Origin: Algibacter mikhailovii
GTDB taxonomy: Bacteria; Bacteroidota; Bacteroidia; Flavobacteriales; Flavobacteriaceae
Assembly (NCBI RefSeq): GCF_014651495.1
Contig: NZ_BMWZ01000004.1
Location: forward strand, 1 to 64,000
DNA length: 64,000 nucleotides
Direction of reading: 5' to 3'
In this document: one piece after another, positions 17,533-26,407 of the stretch
Layout of the letters: each line of letters begins with the position of its first letter
Position numbering within the stretch: position 1 is the stretch's first letter
Notes under the pieces: generated by a model
Database searches by the model: none
Told to the model about the DNA's origin: nothing
Seen by the model: only the letters and a program-made list of their open reading frames with translations
Made by a program: the position numbers and the translations under genes

Positions 17533-18432
17533 ATGTCCTATATAGATTATTACAAAGTTCTAGGTATTAATAAAACAGCCTCAGAAACTGATATCAAAAA
17601 AGCCTATCGTAAGTTGGCGCGTAAATATCATCCAGACGTTAATCCCAATGACTTGGAAGCTGAAAAAAAATTCAAAGAAATTAACGAGGCCAATGAGGTG
17701 CTTAGTAATAAAGAAAATCGAGCCAAGTATGATGAATATGGCAAGGACTGGCAACATGCTGAAGCCTTTGAAGCAGCAAAAAAACAACAGCAGAAACAGG
17801 GCGCTTATCAACGCAGATATTCTGGTCATGGTAAGTATTCAAACACTGAAGATGATTTCTCTGATTTTTTTAGTTCCATGTTTGGTGGATCTGGTTTTCA
17901 AGGCGGTCAAAAAAATGTGCAATACCGAGGTCAAGACTATAATGCGGAGCTCCAATTGTCAATTCAAGATATTTACGAATCCCATAAACGTACCTTAACT
18001 ATAAATGGCAAAAATATCCGACTCACCATTCCCGCCGGCGTGCATGACGGGCAAATAATTAAAATAAAAGGATATGGTGGTGAAGGAGTTAATGGCGGAC
18101 CTAAAGGCAATTTACATATTAAATTTAGTATCCTTAATAATACCAAGTTCAAACGTGATGGAGACAACCTCCACACTACCGCTAATCTTGATCTTTATAC
18201 GGCAGTTCTAGGCGGTGAATTAATTAAAGATACCTTTATGGGCAAGGTGAAACTTAAGGTGAAACCGGGAACGCAAAATGGCGCTCAAGTAAAATTAAAA
18301 GGTAAAGGGTTTCCCAAATATAAAAAGGAAGGGCAATTTGGAGATTTATTTATAAGCTATCAAATAGATATCCCAACAAATCTTAGCACTAAGGAACAAG
18401 AACTATTTGAAGAACTTTCTAAATTAAGATAA
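17533..18432 (+). CDS. cbpA: DnaJ-like co-chaperone CbpA
   Basis: This 299-residue class B J-protein stimulates DnaK. The J domain is at 1-70 with the HPD triad in KYHPDVNP, followed by a Gly/Phe-rich linker ([15 protein letters not shown]) and two C-terminal beta-barrel domains ([61 protein letters not shown]). No CxxCxGxG zinc fingers are present, which separates it from DnaJ. The modulator CbpM follows after 2 nt, confirming identity. It acts in the cytoplasm or near the nucleoid under stress. Confidence 0.93.
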   Translation: MSYIDYYKVLGINKTASETDIKKAYRKLARKYHPDVNPNDLEAEKKFKEINEANEVLSNKENRAKYDEYGKDWQHAEAFEAAKKQQQKQGAYQRRYSGHGKYSNTEDDFSDFFSSMFGGSGFQGGQKNVQYRGQDYNAELQLSIQDIYESHKRTLTINGKNIRLTIPAGVHDGQIIKIKGYGGEGVNGGPKGNLHIKFSILNNTKFKRDGDNLHTTANLDLYTAVLGGELIKDTFMGKVKLKVKPGTQNGAQVKLKGKGFPKYKKEGQFGDLFISYQIDIPTNLSTKEQELFEELSKLR

Positions 18433-18434
18433 TC

Positions 18435-18725
18435 ATGGCAGATAACGATTTTATACCCATTAGCACACTGTGTAACCACTACACCATTGAAGTCTCATTT
18501 TTCAAGCAATTACAGGACGCTGGCCTAGTTGAGATTCAATATGTCGAAAAAACCCAATGCTTGCATCAAAATAATTTAGCAACTTTTGAAAAGATTATAC
18601 GAATTCATAAGGAATTGCAAGTAAACATTGAAGGTATTGATGTTGTTCTTAATTTATTAGAGCGTGTAGAAATACTTAACAATGAACTCCAGCTCGTAAA
18701 AACAAGGCTCGGTCTCTATGAATAA
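18435..18725 (+). CDS. cbpM: Chaperone modulator CbpM
   Basis: This 96-residue helical protein of the CbpM/MerR-like fold binds the J domain of CbpA and inhibits it. The N-terminal FIPISTLCNHYTIEVSFFKQL recognises the family, and the C-terminal helix ending VLNLLERVEILNNELQLVKTRL is coiled-coil-like. It starts 2 nt after cbpA, so expression is coupled. Confidence 0.88.
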   Translation: MADNDFIPISTLCNHYTIEVSFFKQLQDAGLVEIQYVEKTQCLHQNNLATFEKIIRIHKELQVNIEGIDVVLNLLERVEILNNELQLVKTRLGLYE

Positions 18726-18776
18726 AAAGAGCATTTAAGCAGTTTCTTAGTTAAAAATAGTTGATTAACACTTTAG

Positions 18777-18849
18777 GTCGCTTCACCTAAGGATATTGAC
18801 GTTTGAACATATTTCCGTCAAACAAAACAATCTATAGCCTGTATATTTG
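18777..18849 (+). promoter_or_regulatory. Operator plus promoter of small RNA copy 6
   Basis: Direct repeats GTCGCTTCA (18777-18785) and GACGTTTGA (18798-18806), 21 bp apart, a TATTTCCGTCAAA middle block, and the -7 box TATATTTG (18842-18849), 44 bp after the second repeat start. Confidence 0.75.
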
Positions 18850-18854
18850 AATAG

Positions 18855-18991
18855 AAATAAGAACAAATAATAGCATAAACACACTATTTATAGCGGGCTA
18901 TTTACAAATCAAGAAGTAAAGTTTTTTTCATATAGTTAGTTTGGTTAGTTTGAAACCGCTCAATCCTCCCCAAGATAGAGCGGTTTTCTTT
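18855..18991 (+). ncRNA. Small RNA family, copy 6
   Basis: About 137 nt. The 5' hairpin is ATAGC/GCTAT, different from the other copies but still paired. The linker reads GTTTTTTTCATATAGTTAG, that is ATG changed to ATA, so a start codon is lost while the rest of the linker is kept. The terminator stem CCGCTC/GAGCGG (18956-18983) has inner ATC/GAT pairs. Confidence 0.75.
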
Positions 18992-19025
18992 ATATTTAAA
19001 CAAGCTATAGATTTCTGGAATAACA

Positions 19026-19988
19026 TTATTCGGTTTCGGCCAATATCTTGTCAAGCTTTTTTATTAATTCTTCCCTGTTATACTTATAAGCCTGGTTTTC
19101 ATTAAGCTGCACCATCTCACGAAGGATTTGAGTAATAGTCCAGTTGGCTTCATTCTCATTAGGAACAACCATGTATCTGCGCTTAGGGTTACTTGAAAAG
19201 AGTGCCTTTTCTACAGCGTCAGCAACTTCCTTTGGATCCTTGTATCGACTTCTATCGGCACCATATGATGTTATTAGACTCTCAAATTCCTCTTTATATA
19301 AGGAATTCTCAAAACTAATATCTTTTGATTTCATTCTTTTAACTAACGATTCAACTATTTTAGAATTATAATTACCTGGTTCAATGGCACTAACTTGAAC
19401 ATCAAACTTTTCCATCTCTACTGCTAATGCATCTGTAAAGGCCTCCATGGCATGCTTACTCATACTATAAGGACCAAAAAACCTCCCGGCTAATATGCCA
19501 GAAATTGAACTTATTGTAGTAATTCGCCCCTTAGACTCAATTATTAAAGGTGCAAATGCTTTAGTTATACGGTAAGGTCCATATATATTAACATTAAAAA
19601 TAAAATCTAAATCCTCTTCCTTGACTTCAATTAAAGGGGAAAAAATAGCAACCCCCGCATTGTTAACTAGTCCGTAAAGTCCTCGACCCTCTTTTTTAAC
19701 AATGTCCACGGCAGCATTGATTTCACTCCAATTATTGACATCAAGCTTAATGGCTTGCACATTATCCATGGTATTTAGTCTATCTAAATCGGCTTGTTTT
19801 CTAGCTCCTGCGTAAACAAAATAGCCTTTAGCTGAAAGTTCTTCTGTAATTTTTAACCCTATACCACTACTAGCGCCTGTGACCAAAACAGCCTTTTGTT
19901 CAGTTTCAGATTGTTGGGCATAACTGGTAACCACAACAAACAAAGAACATAAAATAAAATAACAAAATCTGCGTACAAATAATTCCAT
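19026..19988 (-). CDS. Short-chain dehydrogenase/reductase with signal peptide
   Basis: This 320-residue protein has a classical SDR domain with cofactor motif TGASSGIG (37-44), the NNAG motif, the catalytic Ser in TISSISGI and YxxxK in YSMSK. The C-terminal half resembles 17-beta-hydroxysteroid dehydrogenase-like SDRs. Unusually, it begins with a convincing signal peptide (MELFVRRFCYFILCSLFVVV, cleavage near SYAQ), predicting export, although NAD(P)H enzymes are normally cytoplasmic. No internal ATG gives a clean cytoplasmic SDR start. Substrate unknown. It lies between small RNA copies 6 and 7. Confidence 0.85.
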   Translation of the reverse strand: MELFVRRFCYFILCSLFVVVTSYAQQSETEQKAVLVTGASSGIGLKITEELSAKGYFVYAGARKQADLDRLNTMDNVQAIKLDVNNWSEINAAVDIVKKEGRGLYGLVNNAGVAIFSPLIEVKEEDLDFIFNVNIYGPYRITKAFAPLIIESKGRITTISSISGILAGRFFGPYSMSKHAMEAFTDALAVEMEKFDVQVSAIEPGNYNSKIVESLVKRMKSKDISFENSLYKEEFESLITSYGADRSRYKDPKEVADAVEKALFSSNPKRRYMVVPNENEANWTITQILREMVQLNENQAYKYNREELIKKLDKILAETE

Positions 19989-20098
19989 AAAAGATTGATT
20001 TTAATGTTAGTATGAAATAAAATTAATGAATTAATTGAATAAATATCATAGTTTCTACTTTATTTCAAAATTCTATTGACAGTTCACTTAGGTTTAAG

Positions 20099-20171
20099 GT
20101 CATTTCAGGGTTAACTAAGGTCACTTGGGTACTTTTGCTACAATCTAACTCTGAGTATACCATTATCTTTG
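20099..20171 (+). promoter_or_regulatory. Operator plus promoter of small RNA copy 7
   Basis: Direct repeats GTCATTTCA (20099-20107) and GTCACTTGG (20120-20128), 21 bp apart, precede the -7 box TATCTTTG (20164-20171), 44 bp after the second repeat start. Confidence 0.7.
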
Positions 20172-20176
20172 GGTAA

Positions 20177-20319
20177 ACAAAAGAATAAGTAGTTAGTTTA
20201 AAAATAACGTTTCGAGTACTTAGCTCGTTAAACATAAGATAATAGTAAGTTTTTTTCATATGGTTAGTTTGGTTAGTTAGAAACCGCTTAACAATCTCAA
20301 AACGTTAAGCGGTTTTTTT
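20177..20319 (+). ncRNA. Small RNA family, copy 7
   Basis: About 143 nt. It has a 5' hairpin CGAG/CTCG like copy 1, then AACATAAGATAATAGTAAG, the linker TTTTTTTCATATGGTTAG, and a perfect terminator stem CCGCTTAAC/GTTAAGCGG (20284-20312) with seven T. The inner stem pairs differ from the other copies on both strands, showing covariation. Confidence 0.8.
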
Positions 20320-20426
20320 AGTTAATATCTTTTCTTTACCTTCAATTAAGATAACACACAAAGCTTTATAAAATATACCGCTACATAACAATCCCCCTTA
20401 GTACACAATAAATTGAAACATTAATT

Positions 20427-20804
20427 ATGGGACTCTTAAATAAATTAATAGGAAACGCCAGTGAAGTTTCTTCTGAAAAGTTGAATAAAAAATATGGTCG
20501 TCTTTTAATTGAACATGAAAATATTGAATTAGGCTTTAAACTTGTGCGTGATACATTTATGTTCACCAATAAAAGACTGATATTAATTGACGTGCAGGGC
20601 TTAACAGGAAGTAAAGTTGAATACAAATCCTTGCCTTATAAAAACATATCTAGATTCTCCTTAGAAACAGCCGGAACATTTGATTTGGAGGCCGAATTAA
20701 AAATTTGGGTTTCAAGTGAAAACGCACCTTCAGTGAGTAAGAAGTTTAATAAAAGTATTGACGTCTATGAAGTACAGAAATACTTAGCTGGAAAAATAAT
20801 GTAA
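20427..20804 (+). CDS. Bacterial PH-domain protein (YvbH/DUF1696 type)
   Basis: This 125-residue cytoplasmic protein is a single bacterial pleckstrin-homology-like domain. Typical parts are GLLNKLIGNASEVSSEKL at the start, then EHENIELGFKLVRDTFMFTNKRLILIDVQGLTG, KVEYKSLPYKNISRFSLETAG and the DLEAELKIWVSS strand. The function of the family is not settled. It is a single gene downstream of small RNA copy 7 and upstream of sdh, without a clear promoter box. Confidence 0.85.
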   Translation: MGLLNKLIGNASEVSSEKLNKKYGRLLIEHENIELGFKLVRDTFMFTNKRLILIDVQGLTGSKVEYKSLPYKNISRFSLETAGTFDLEAELKIWVSSENAPSVSKKFNKSIDVYEVQKYLAGKIM

Positions 20805-20936
20805 AAAGTGATCAAAGCTTTTACATTAATAGCACTATTTAAATTGGCTTTTTACCACCACTTAGAATTCTAAACCTATGCTCTTTTGCTATGTATTTAC
20901 TAAATTAGAGGCTAAGAATTAAAATCTAATGGCTTA

Positions 20937-21599
20937 ATGCATCTAAAATTCATCAGAAAATTAATTTTGGCTCTATCAGGTCTTTTTCTCTGCCTGTTCT
21001 TAATTGTTCATCTTTCAGCAAATTGCCTTTTAATATTTCCAGAAGCTACAGCTAGAGTTTTATACAACACCTACTCCACGACATTAAGAGAAAGCACTTT
21101 TATTAAGGTGATCTCATATTTTTTATACGCATCCATTATACTCCATGTGTGGTACGCCCTATTAACAACAATAAGCAATCGAAAATCTAAACCTCAAAAA
21201 TATGTTGTTAATCGTACTAATGAAAACAGCACTTGGTCTTCTCAAAATATGGGATTAATTGGAATACTAATTTTACTTTTTATTGTTGTTCATTTAGCAA
21301 ATTTCTGGGCAAGAATAAAGCTTGGTTTGGGTGAAGAAGTTTTATTAGATAAACATGGCAATAAAGACGTTTATGAAGTAACGTATAGCCTATTTCAGAA
21401 TTTCTATTTTGTGATTTTCTATTCACTACTGGCATTTCCTCTGGGTTTACATTTACACCATGGGTTAAAAAGTGCTTTCAAAACTTTGGGCTTCTATCAT
21501 AAAAAAGGCTTAGAACTTTTAGCCAAAGTATCCTTAATCTATGCCTTAATAATTAGTGTTGGTTTTGGTCTCATACCAATAATTGTTTATTTCAAATAA
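20937..21599 (+). CDS. sdhC: Succinate dehydrogenase cytochrome b subunit (b558 type)
   Basis: This is the membrane anchor of complex II, 220 residues with five hydrophobic helices. His residues for di-heme binding are in [33 protein letters not shown] and [16 protein letters not shown]. This is the single-anchor cytochrome b558 form usual in Bacteroidetes, where sdhC precedes sdhA and sdhB and no sdhD exists. It is the first gene of a three-gene operon. Confidence 0.93.
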   Translation: MHLKFIRKLILALSGLFLCLFLIVHLSANCLLIFPEATARVLYNTYSTTLRESTFIKVISYFLYASIILHVWYALLTTISNRKSKPQKYVVNRTNENSTWSSQNMGLIGILILLFIVVHLANFWARIKLGLGEEVLLDKHGNKDVYEVTYSLFQNFYFVIFYSLLAFPLGLHLHHGLKSAFKTLGFYHKKGLELLAKVSLIYALIISVGFGLIPIIVYFK

Positions 21600-21609
21600 C
21601 TGCAAAAAG

Positions 21610-23520
21610 ATGACATTAGATTCAAAAATTCCAGAAGGAAAACTCGAAGATAAATGGTCCAACTACCAACTTAATTCTCAACTAATAAATCCTGCAAACA
21701 AGAAAAAACTCAACATCATCGTTGTTGGCTCAGGATTAGCTGGTGCCGGAGCAGCATCTACCCTCGCTGAATTGGGATATGATGTGCAGTGCTTTTGTTA
21801 TCAAGATTCTGCCAGAAGGGCGCATTCTGTGGCTGCTCAAGGAGGCATTAATGCGGCAAAGAACTATCAACATGATGGGGATAGTGTTTATCGTATGTTT
21901 TATGATACTTTAAAAGGAGGTGATTTTAGATCACGTGAAGCCAACACCTATCGACTAGCACAATTATCGGCCCCACTAATCGATCATTTTGTGCAACAAG
22001 GCGTTCCTTTTGCTAGAGAATATGGTGGAACCTTAGTCAATCGTAGTTTTGGTGGGGTACAGGTACAACGTACTTTTTACGCACGAGGTCAAACAGGTCA
22101 ACAATTACTGTTAGCAGCCTACTCCCAATTATACAAAATGGTAAGGGCTAAGAAAGTCAAAATGTATCCACGTCACGAAATGCTTGACTTAGTTGTTATT
22201 GAAGGAAAAGCAAAAGGAATTATAACAAGAGACTTGGTTACTGGTGAATTAAAACGATTTGCAGCTGATGCGGTCGTACTTGCTACAGGTGGCTATTCTC
22301 GTGTCTTTAGATTATCAACATTAGCCGTAGGCTGTAATGGAAGTGCCATATGGAAAGCCCATAAAAAAGGAGCATTTTTTGCAGCACCTAGCTTTACTCA
22401 AATACACCCAACCGCCCTACCGCAAACAAGTGAAGCGCAATCAAAGCTCACTTTAATGTCAGAATCACTACGTAATGACGGCCGTATATGGGTTCCAAAA
22501 CAAAAAGGAGACCCTCGAAAAGCGAATGATATTCCGGAGGAGGACCGTGATTATTATTTAGAAAGGCGCTACCCAAGTTTTGGAAATTTAGCCCCGAGAG
22601 ATATTGCATCACGTGCGGCAAAAGAGCGCATAGATGCTGGTTATGGTTGCGGTAAACTAAACAACGCCGTTTATTTAGATTTTAAAACTGCCATAGACAA
22701 ATTGGGATTAGAAACCATAAAAGACCGCTATGGCAACCTTTTTTCAATGTATCAAAAAATCACCGGTATTGATGCCTATAAAGAACCAATGCAGATTTCT
22801 CCTGCCGCTCATTTTTCTATGGGGGGACTTTGGGTAGACTATGAATTGATGACAAGTATTCCTGGGTTATATGCCATAGGAGAGTGCAATTTCTCAGATC
22901 ATGGGGCAAACCGTTTAGGCGCGAATTCATTATTGCAGGCTAGTATTGATGGCTATTTTATACTACCCAATACCATCAATAATTACTTGGCCTCCGAAAT
23001 GAAAGTAGATCGACCTGACACCTCCCATCCTGAGTTTGAAAAATCGGAACTTGAGACCTCCCAACATATAGATAAATTACTAGCGATAAATGGCTCAAAA
23101 ACGGTAGGCCATTTTCATAGAGTACTTGGTAAAGTGATGTGGCAAGAATGTGCTATGAGCAGAAACAGGTCTGGCCTAGAAAAAGCGATCGTACAAATCA
23201 AAGCAATACGGGATCAATTTTGGTCTGATGTCAAAATTACAGGTGGCAAAGATGAACTTAATACAGAACTAGAAAAGGCCCTACGCTTGGCTGATTTCAT
23301 AGAACTAGGCATTCTGATGTGTATGGATGCCTTAGAACGAGAAGAATCATGTGGCGCCCATTTTAGAGAAGAATTCCAAACCGAAGACGGCGAAGCGGTT
23401 AGGAAAGATCAAAATTTCTCCTATGTTTCTGCCTGGGAATTTGAAAAAGGCAACTTTAAATTACACAAGGAAGAATTATTCTTTGAATTTGTTAAACCTT
23501 CAATACGAAGCTACAAGTAG
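21610..23520 (+). CDS. sdhA: Succinate dehydrogenase/fumarate reductase flavoprotein subunit
   Basis: This 636-residue catalytic subunit oxidises succinate to fumarate in the TCA cycle and respiration. The FAD-binding [11 protein letters not shown] lies near the N-terminus. [14 protein letters not shown] carries the His for covalent FAD, and the active-site segments HPTALP, RNDGRIW and the [12 protein letters not shown] motif are present. ATG 21610, ten nt after the sdhC stop, is chosen as start. Length is typical for the Bacteroidetes type. Confidence 0.95.
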   Translation: MTLDSKIPEGKLEDKWSNYQLNSQLINPANKKKLNIIVVGSGLAGAGAASTLAELGYDVQCFCYQDSARRAHSVAAQGGINAAKNYQHDGDSVYRMFYDTLKGGDFRSREANTYRLAQLSAPLIDHFVQQGVPFAREYGGTLVNRSFGGVQVQRTFYARGQTGQQLLLAAYSQLYKMVRAKKVKMYPRHEMLDLVVIEGKAKGIITRDLVTGELKRFAADAVVLATGGYSRVFRLSTLAVGCNGSAIWKAHKKGAFFAAPSFTQIHPTALPQTSEAQSKLTLMSESLRNDGRIWVPKQKGDPRKANDIPEEDRDYYLERRYPSFGNLAPRDIASRAAKERIDAGYGCGKLNNAVYLDFKTAIDKLGLETIKDRYGNLFSMYQKITGIDAYKEPMQISPAAHFSMGGLWVDYELMTSIPGLYAIGECNFSDHGANRLGANSLLQASIDGYFILPNTINNYLASEMKVDRPDTSHPEFEKSELETSQHIDKLLAINGSKTVGHFHRVLGKVMWQECAMSRNRSGLEKAIVQIKAIRDQFWSDVKITGGKDELNTELEKALRLADFIELGILMCMDALEREESCGAHFREEFQTEDGEAVRKDQNFSYVSAWEFEKGNFKLHKEELFFEFVKPSIRSYK

Positions 23521-23526
23521 GATATT

Positions 23527-24270
23527 ATGAAAATAAAATTCAAAATCTGGAGACAGGAAGGTCCTGAAGATAAAGGCGCCATTAAAGAGTATACTGTAAA
23601 TGACCTGACTGAGGAAATGTCATTCTTAGAAGCTTTGGATCATCTTAATGAACAGCTCGTACTAAAGAACGAGGAGGTCATCGCTTTTGAGCATGATTGC
23701 AGAGAAGGTATTTGTGGGCAATGCGGCGTATTTATTAATGGTCGGGCTCATGGCCCCATCAACAATATTACTACATGCCAATTGCATATGCGCAGTTTTA
23801 ATGATGGCGATACCATATTTGTAGAACCCTGGAGAGCAAAGTCCTTTCCGGTTATTAAAGACCTCATTGTAGATCGCAGTGCTTTTGATCGCATTATTGA
23901 ACATGGTGCTTTCATCAGTACCAATACAGGTTCTGCACCTGAGGCAAATGCCCTTCCCATTCCTAAAGCCGTGGCAGAAAGCGCTATGGATGCAGCGTCA
24001 TGCATTGGTTGTGGTGCATGCGTAGCTACCTGCAAAAATTCATCTGCAGCCTTATTTACCTCTGCAAAAATTAATCATTTAAATAACTTACCTCAAGGCA
24101 AAGCAGAAGAGCATAAACGGGTAGAAGAAATGACCGCACAGATGGACATAGAAGGATTCGGCAGCTGTACCTTCACAGGGGCCTGCGAAGTAGAGTGCCC
24201 AGAAAACATTTCAATTGTGAATATTGCTGAAATGCATGCTAGATTAATGAAAGCAAAAATTTTGGGATGA
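23527..24270 (+). CDS. sdhB: Succinate dehydrogenase iron-sulfur subunit
   Basis: This 247-residue electron-transfer subunit has an N-terminal 2Fe-2S domain (CREGICGQCG, then C in TTCQLHM). The C-terminal region carries the 4Fe-4S/3Fe-4S ligands CIGCGACVATCKN, GSCTFTGACEVECPENIS. All Cys ligands are present. It follows sdhA after 6 nt and is the last gene of the operon, followed by a terminator. Confidence 0.95.
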   Translation: MKIKFKIWRQEGPEDKGAIKEYTVNDLTEEMSFLEALDHLNEQLVLKNEEVIAFEHDCREGICGQCGVFINGRAHGPINNITTCQLHMRSFNDGDTIFVEPWRAKSFPVIKDLIVDRSAFDRIIEHGAFISTNTGSAPEANALPIPKAVAESAMDAASCIGCGACVATCKNSSAALFTSAKINHLNNLPQGKAEEHKRVEEMTAQMDIEGFGSCTFTGACEVECPENISIVNIAEMHARLMKAKILG

Positions 24271-24316
24271 GCCAAACATCATTAATGAAGTCTTTGACGA
24301 ACAAATTTTATAAATA

Positions 24317-24347
24317 AAACCACACATATGATGTATGGTTTTTTTTA
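24317..24347. terminator. Terminator between sdhB and guaB
   Basis: AAACCACACAT / ATGTATGGTTT stem with one mismatch, followed by eight T. It separates the convergent sdhB and guaB genes. Confidence 0.7.
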
Positions 24348-24360
24348 TTGTTTTCTAAAA

Positions 24361-25833
24361 TTATCTTGAATAATTAGGAGATTCTTTGGTGATGGTCACA
24401 TCATGGGGATGACTCTCGTTAATACCACTAGCGGTTATCTTAACAAACTGCCCTGTCTCCTTTAAAGTTTCAATATCTTTAGCACCACAGTATCCCATAC
24501 CAGCCCTTAAACCGCCAATAAACTGATGTATACTTTCAAATAAATCACCTTTATAGGGCACACGTCCAACAATACCTTCTGGTACCAATTTCTTTATATC
24601 ATCCTCAACATCTTGGAAATAACGATCTTTACTCCCTTGTTTCATAGCTTCAACAGATCCCATTCCGCGATAAGACTTGAATTTTCTACCCTCGTAAATA
24701 ATAGTCTCTCCCGGTGACTCCTTTGTTCCTGCCAAAAGTGACCCTAACATTACCGTATCTGCTCCAGCAGCAATAGCTTTTGGAATATCACCAGTATAGC
24801 GAATACCACCATCAGCAATAACCGGTACACCTGTACCCTTAATTGCTGCAGATACTTCTAATACCGCTGAAAACTGGGGAAAACCAACACCCGCAACCAC
24901 ACGCGTAGTACAGATAGATCCTGGACCTATACCTACTTTTACGGCATCTGCCCCAGCTTCTACCAAATATTTAGCCGCTGCTCCCGTAGCTATATTTCCT
25001 ACAATCACATCTAAACCAGAGAATTTAGATTTTATTTCTTTTAAAACACTAACCACACCTTTTGTGTGCCCATGTGCCGTATCAATGACAACAGCATCTA
25101 CACCAGCTTTTACCAAAGCTTCTGCTCGATCAACAGCATCTCCTGTAACACCAATAGCAGCAGCTACTCGTAAGCGTCCATACTGGTCTTTGTTAGCATT
25201 TGGTTTTTGACTTAGTTTTGTTATGTCTCTAAAGGTTATTAATCCAGACAATTTAAATGTATCATCAACAATTAATAACTTTTCTATTTTATGATTTTGT
25301 AAAATAATTTCTGCGTCTTGTAATGAAGTTCCAACCGCAGCAGTTACCAGGTTTTCACTAGTCATAACCTCGGTAATTGGTCTTTTATTTTCATGCTCAA
25401 ATCGTAAGTCACGATTGGTCACTATACCTTTTAAAGTACCATCTTCATCAACAATAGGAATACCACCAATACCATACTCAGACATGTATTTCTTAGCATG
25501 TTTCACTTTTGCGGTTAGCGGTAAAGTAACAGGGTCGATAATCATACCACTCTCTGCACGCTTCACCTTTCTTACTTTCATGGCCTGCGCCTCAATGGTC
25601 ATATTTTTATGTAACACACCAATACCACCTTCTTGCGCCATAGCAATAGCCATTTTGCTTTCTGTAACCGTATCCATTGCAGCGGAAATAATAGGTACGT
25701 TAATAGAAATATTTTTGGTGAATTTGGTTTTAATACTAACTTCTCTTGGTAAAACTTCTGAAAAAGCCGGAACTAATAGAACGTCATCGTAGGTTAAACC
25801 TTCTCCTACTATTTTGTTTTGATGTGCAGTCAT
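24361..25833 (-). CDS. guaB: IMP dehydrogenase
   Basis: This enzyme oxidises IMP to XMP, the first committed step of GMP synthesis. It has 490 residues: a catalytic TIM barrel (start [20 protein letters not shown]) interrupted by two CBS domains (about 95-210), the active-site Cys in GPGSICTTR, the [12 protein letters not shown] phosphate site and the flap with RGMGS. Length and motifs are complete. It is monocistronic, with a clear -7 box upstream. Confidence 0.97.
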   Translation of the reverse strand: MTAHQNKIVGEGLTYDDVLLVPAFSEVLPREVSIKTKFTKNISINVPIISAAMDTVTESKMAIAMAQEGGIGVLHKNMTIEAQAMKVRKVKRAESGMIIDPVTLPLTAKVKHAKKYMSEYGIGGIPIVDEDGTLKGIVTNRDLRFEHENKRPITEVMTSENLVTAAVGTSLQDAEIILQNHKIEKLLIVDDTFKLSGLITFRDITKLSQKPNANKDQYGRLRVAAAIGVTGDAVDRAEALVKAGVDAVVIDTAHGHTKGVVSVLKEIKSKFSGLDVIVGNIATGAAAKYLVEAGADAVKVGIGPGSICTTRVVAGVGFPQFSAVLEVSAAIKGTGVPVIADGGIRYTGDIPKAIAAGADTVMLGSLLAGTKESPGETIIYEGRKFKSYRGMGSVEAMKQGSKDRYFQDVEDDIKKLVPEGIVGRVPYKGDLFESIHQFIGGLRAGMGYCGAKDIETLKETGQFVKITASGINESHPHDVTITKESPNYSR

Positions 25834-25859
25834 ATTGCAATTACGTTTATAATTGCGTG

Positions 25860-25867
25860 CAAATATA
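25860..25867 (-). promoter_or_regulatory. -7 promoter box of guaB
   Basis: TATATTTG (minus strand) 27 nt before the guaB ATG. A small dyad GGATT-AA-AATCC sits roughly where the -33 region would be and could be an operator, but that is speculative. Confidence 0.6.
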
Positions 25868-25946
25868 CAATTTAATTACGGATTTTAATCCTTAAATTCT
25901 GTTAAGAAATTAAGGGTGTTAGCTAATACAGAAGTAAAACAATTAT

Positions 25947-26402
25947 CTATTCTATATTATATGACTCCCTCGCCTTTTTTGCCCAAGCTAATAGGGCTTC
26001 CGTTTCAGATGCTGTCATGCTGCCATGTAGCCAAGTATAAGAATCTAAAGGCATTTTCCCTTCTTCAACCTCTTCTATTAATTCCTCAAGTTTATGGTCT
26101 TTCTTTTTAAGGCTATAAGAACTCCATTTAGATACATTAAAATGTTTAACACCATCTTCCACATGATCGTTTATCCAATAAGAAACTGGTGCTATTTCTG
26201 AATACCAAGGATACGCTGTTTTATCACTGTGGCAATCATAACAATTGGCTTCTAAAATGGCAACTATTTCAGCGCTTGGCTTTGTCTCATCTTCAAAAGC
26301 AGTCACATTTCTTGTAGCTGCATTATTTTGGTCTGGTCTGTAAAATTGTATTAATACTAATGCGATTAATAACCCAACGAGTACTTTCTTAACTATTTTC
26401 AT
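25947..26402 (-). CDS. Heme-binding domain protein (c-type CxxCH)
   Basis: This 151-residue protein has an N-terminal membrane anchor (VLVGLLIALVLIQFY) and a Haem_bd-type domain. It contains one c-heme motif CYDCHSDKTAYPWYSEIAPVSYW, the pattern of the small heme-binding family found with TonB receptors in Bacteroidetes, and ends MPLDSYTWLHGSMTASETEALLAWA. It is the last gene of the iron operon, 5 nt behind the receptor gene. A role in electron transfer or heme handling in the periplasm is inferred. Confidence 0.85.
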   Translation of the reverse strand: MKIVKKVLVGLLIALVLIQFYRPDQNNAATRNVTAFEDETKPSAEIVAILEANCYDCHSDKTAYPWYSEIAPVSYWINDHVEDGVKHFNVSKWSSYSLKKKDHKLEELIEEVEEGKMPLDSYTWLHGSMTASETEALLAWAKKARESYNIE

Positions 26403-26407
26403 TTTTA

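Noticed and set aside
20065-20259. 64-codon minus-strand open frame
   Set aside because: It lies across the operator, promoter and body of sRNA copy 7 and has no domain-like pattern.
12300-20320. The repeated units as a CRISPR array, transposon-borne MITE or leader attenuators
   Set aside because: Units are 1-2 kb apart with genes between, have no terminal inverted repeats or target duplications that I could see, each has its own promoter and terminator, and some face convergent genes.
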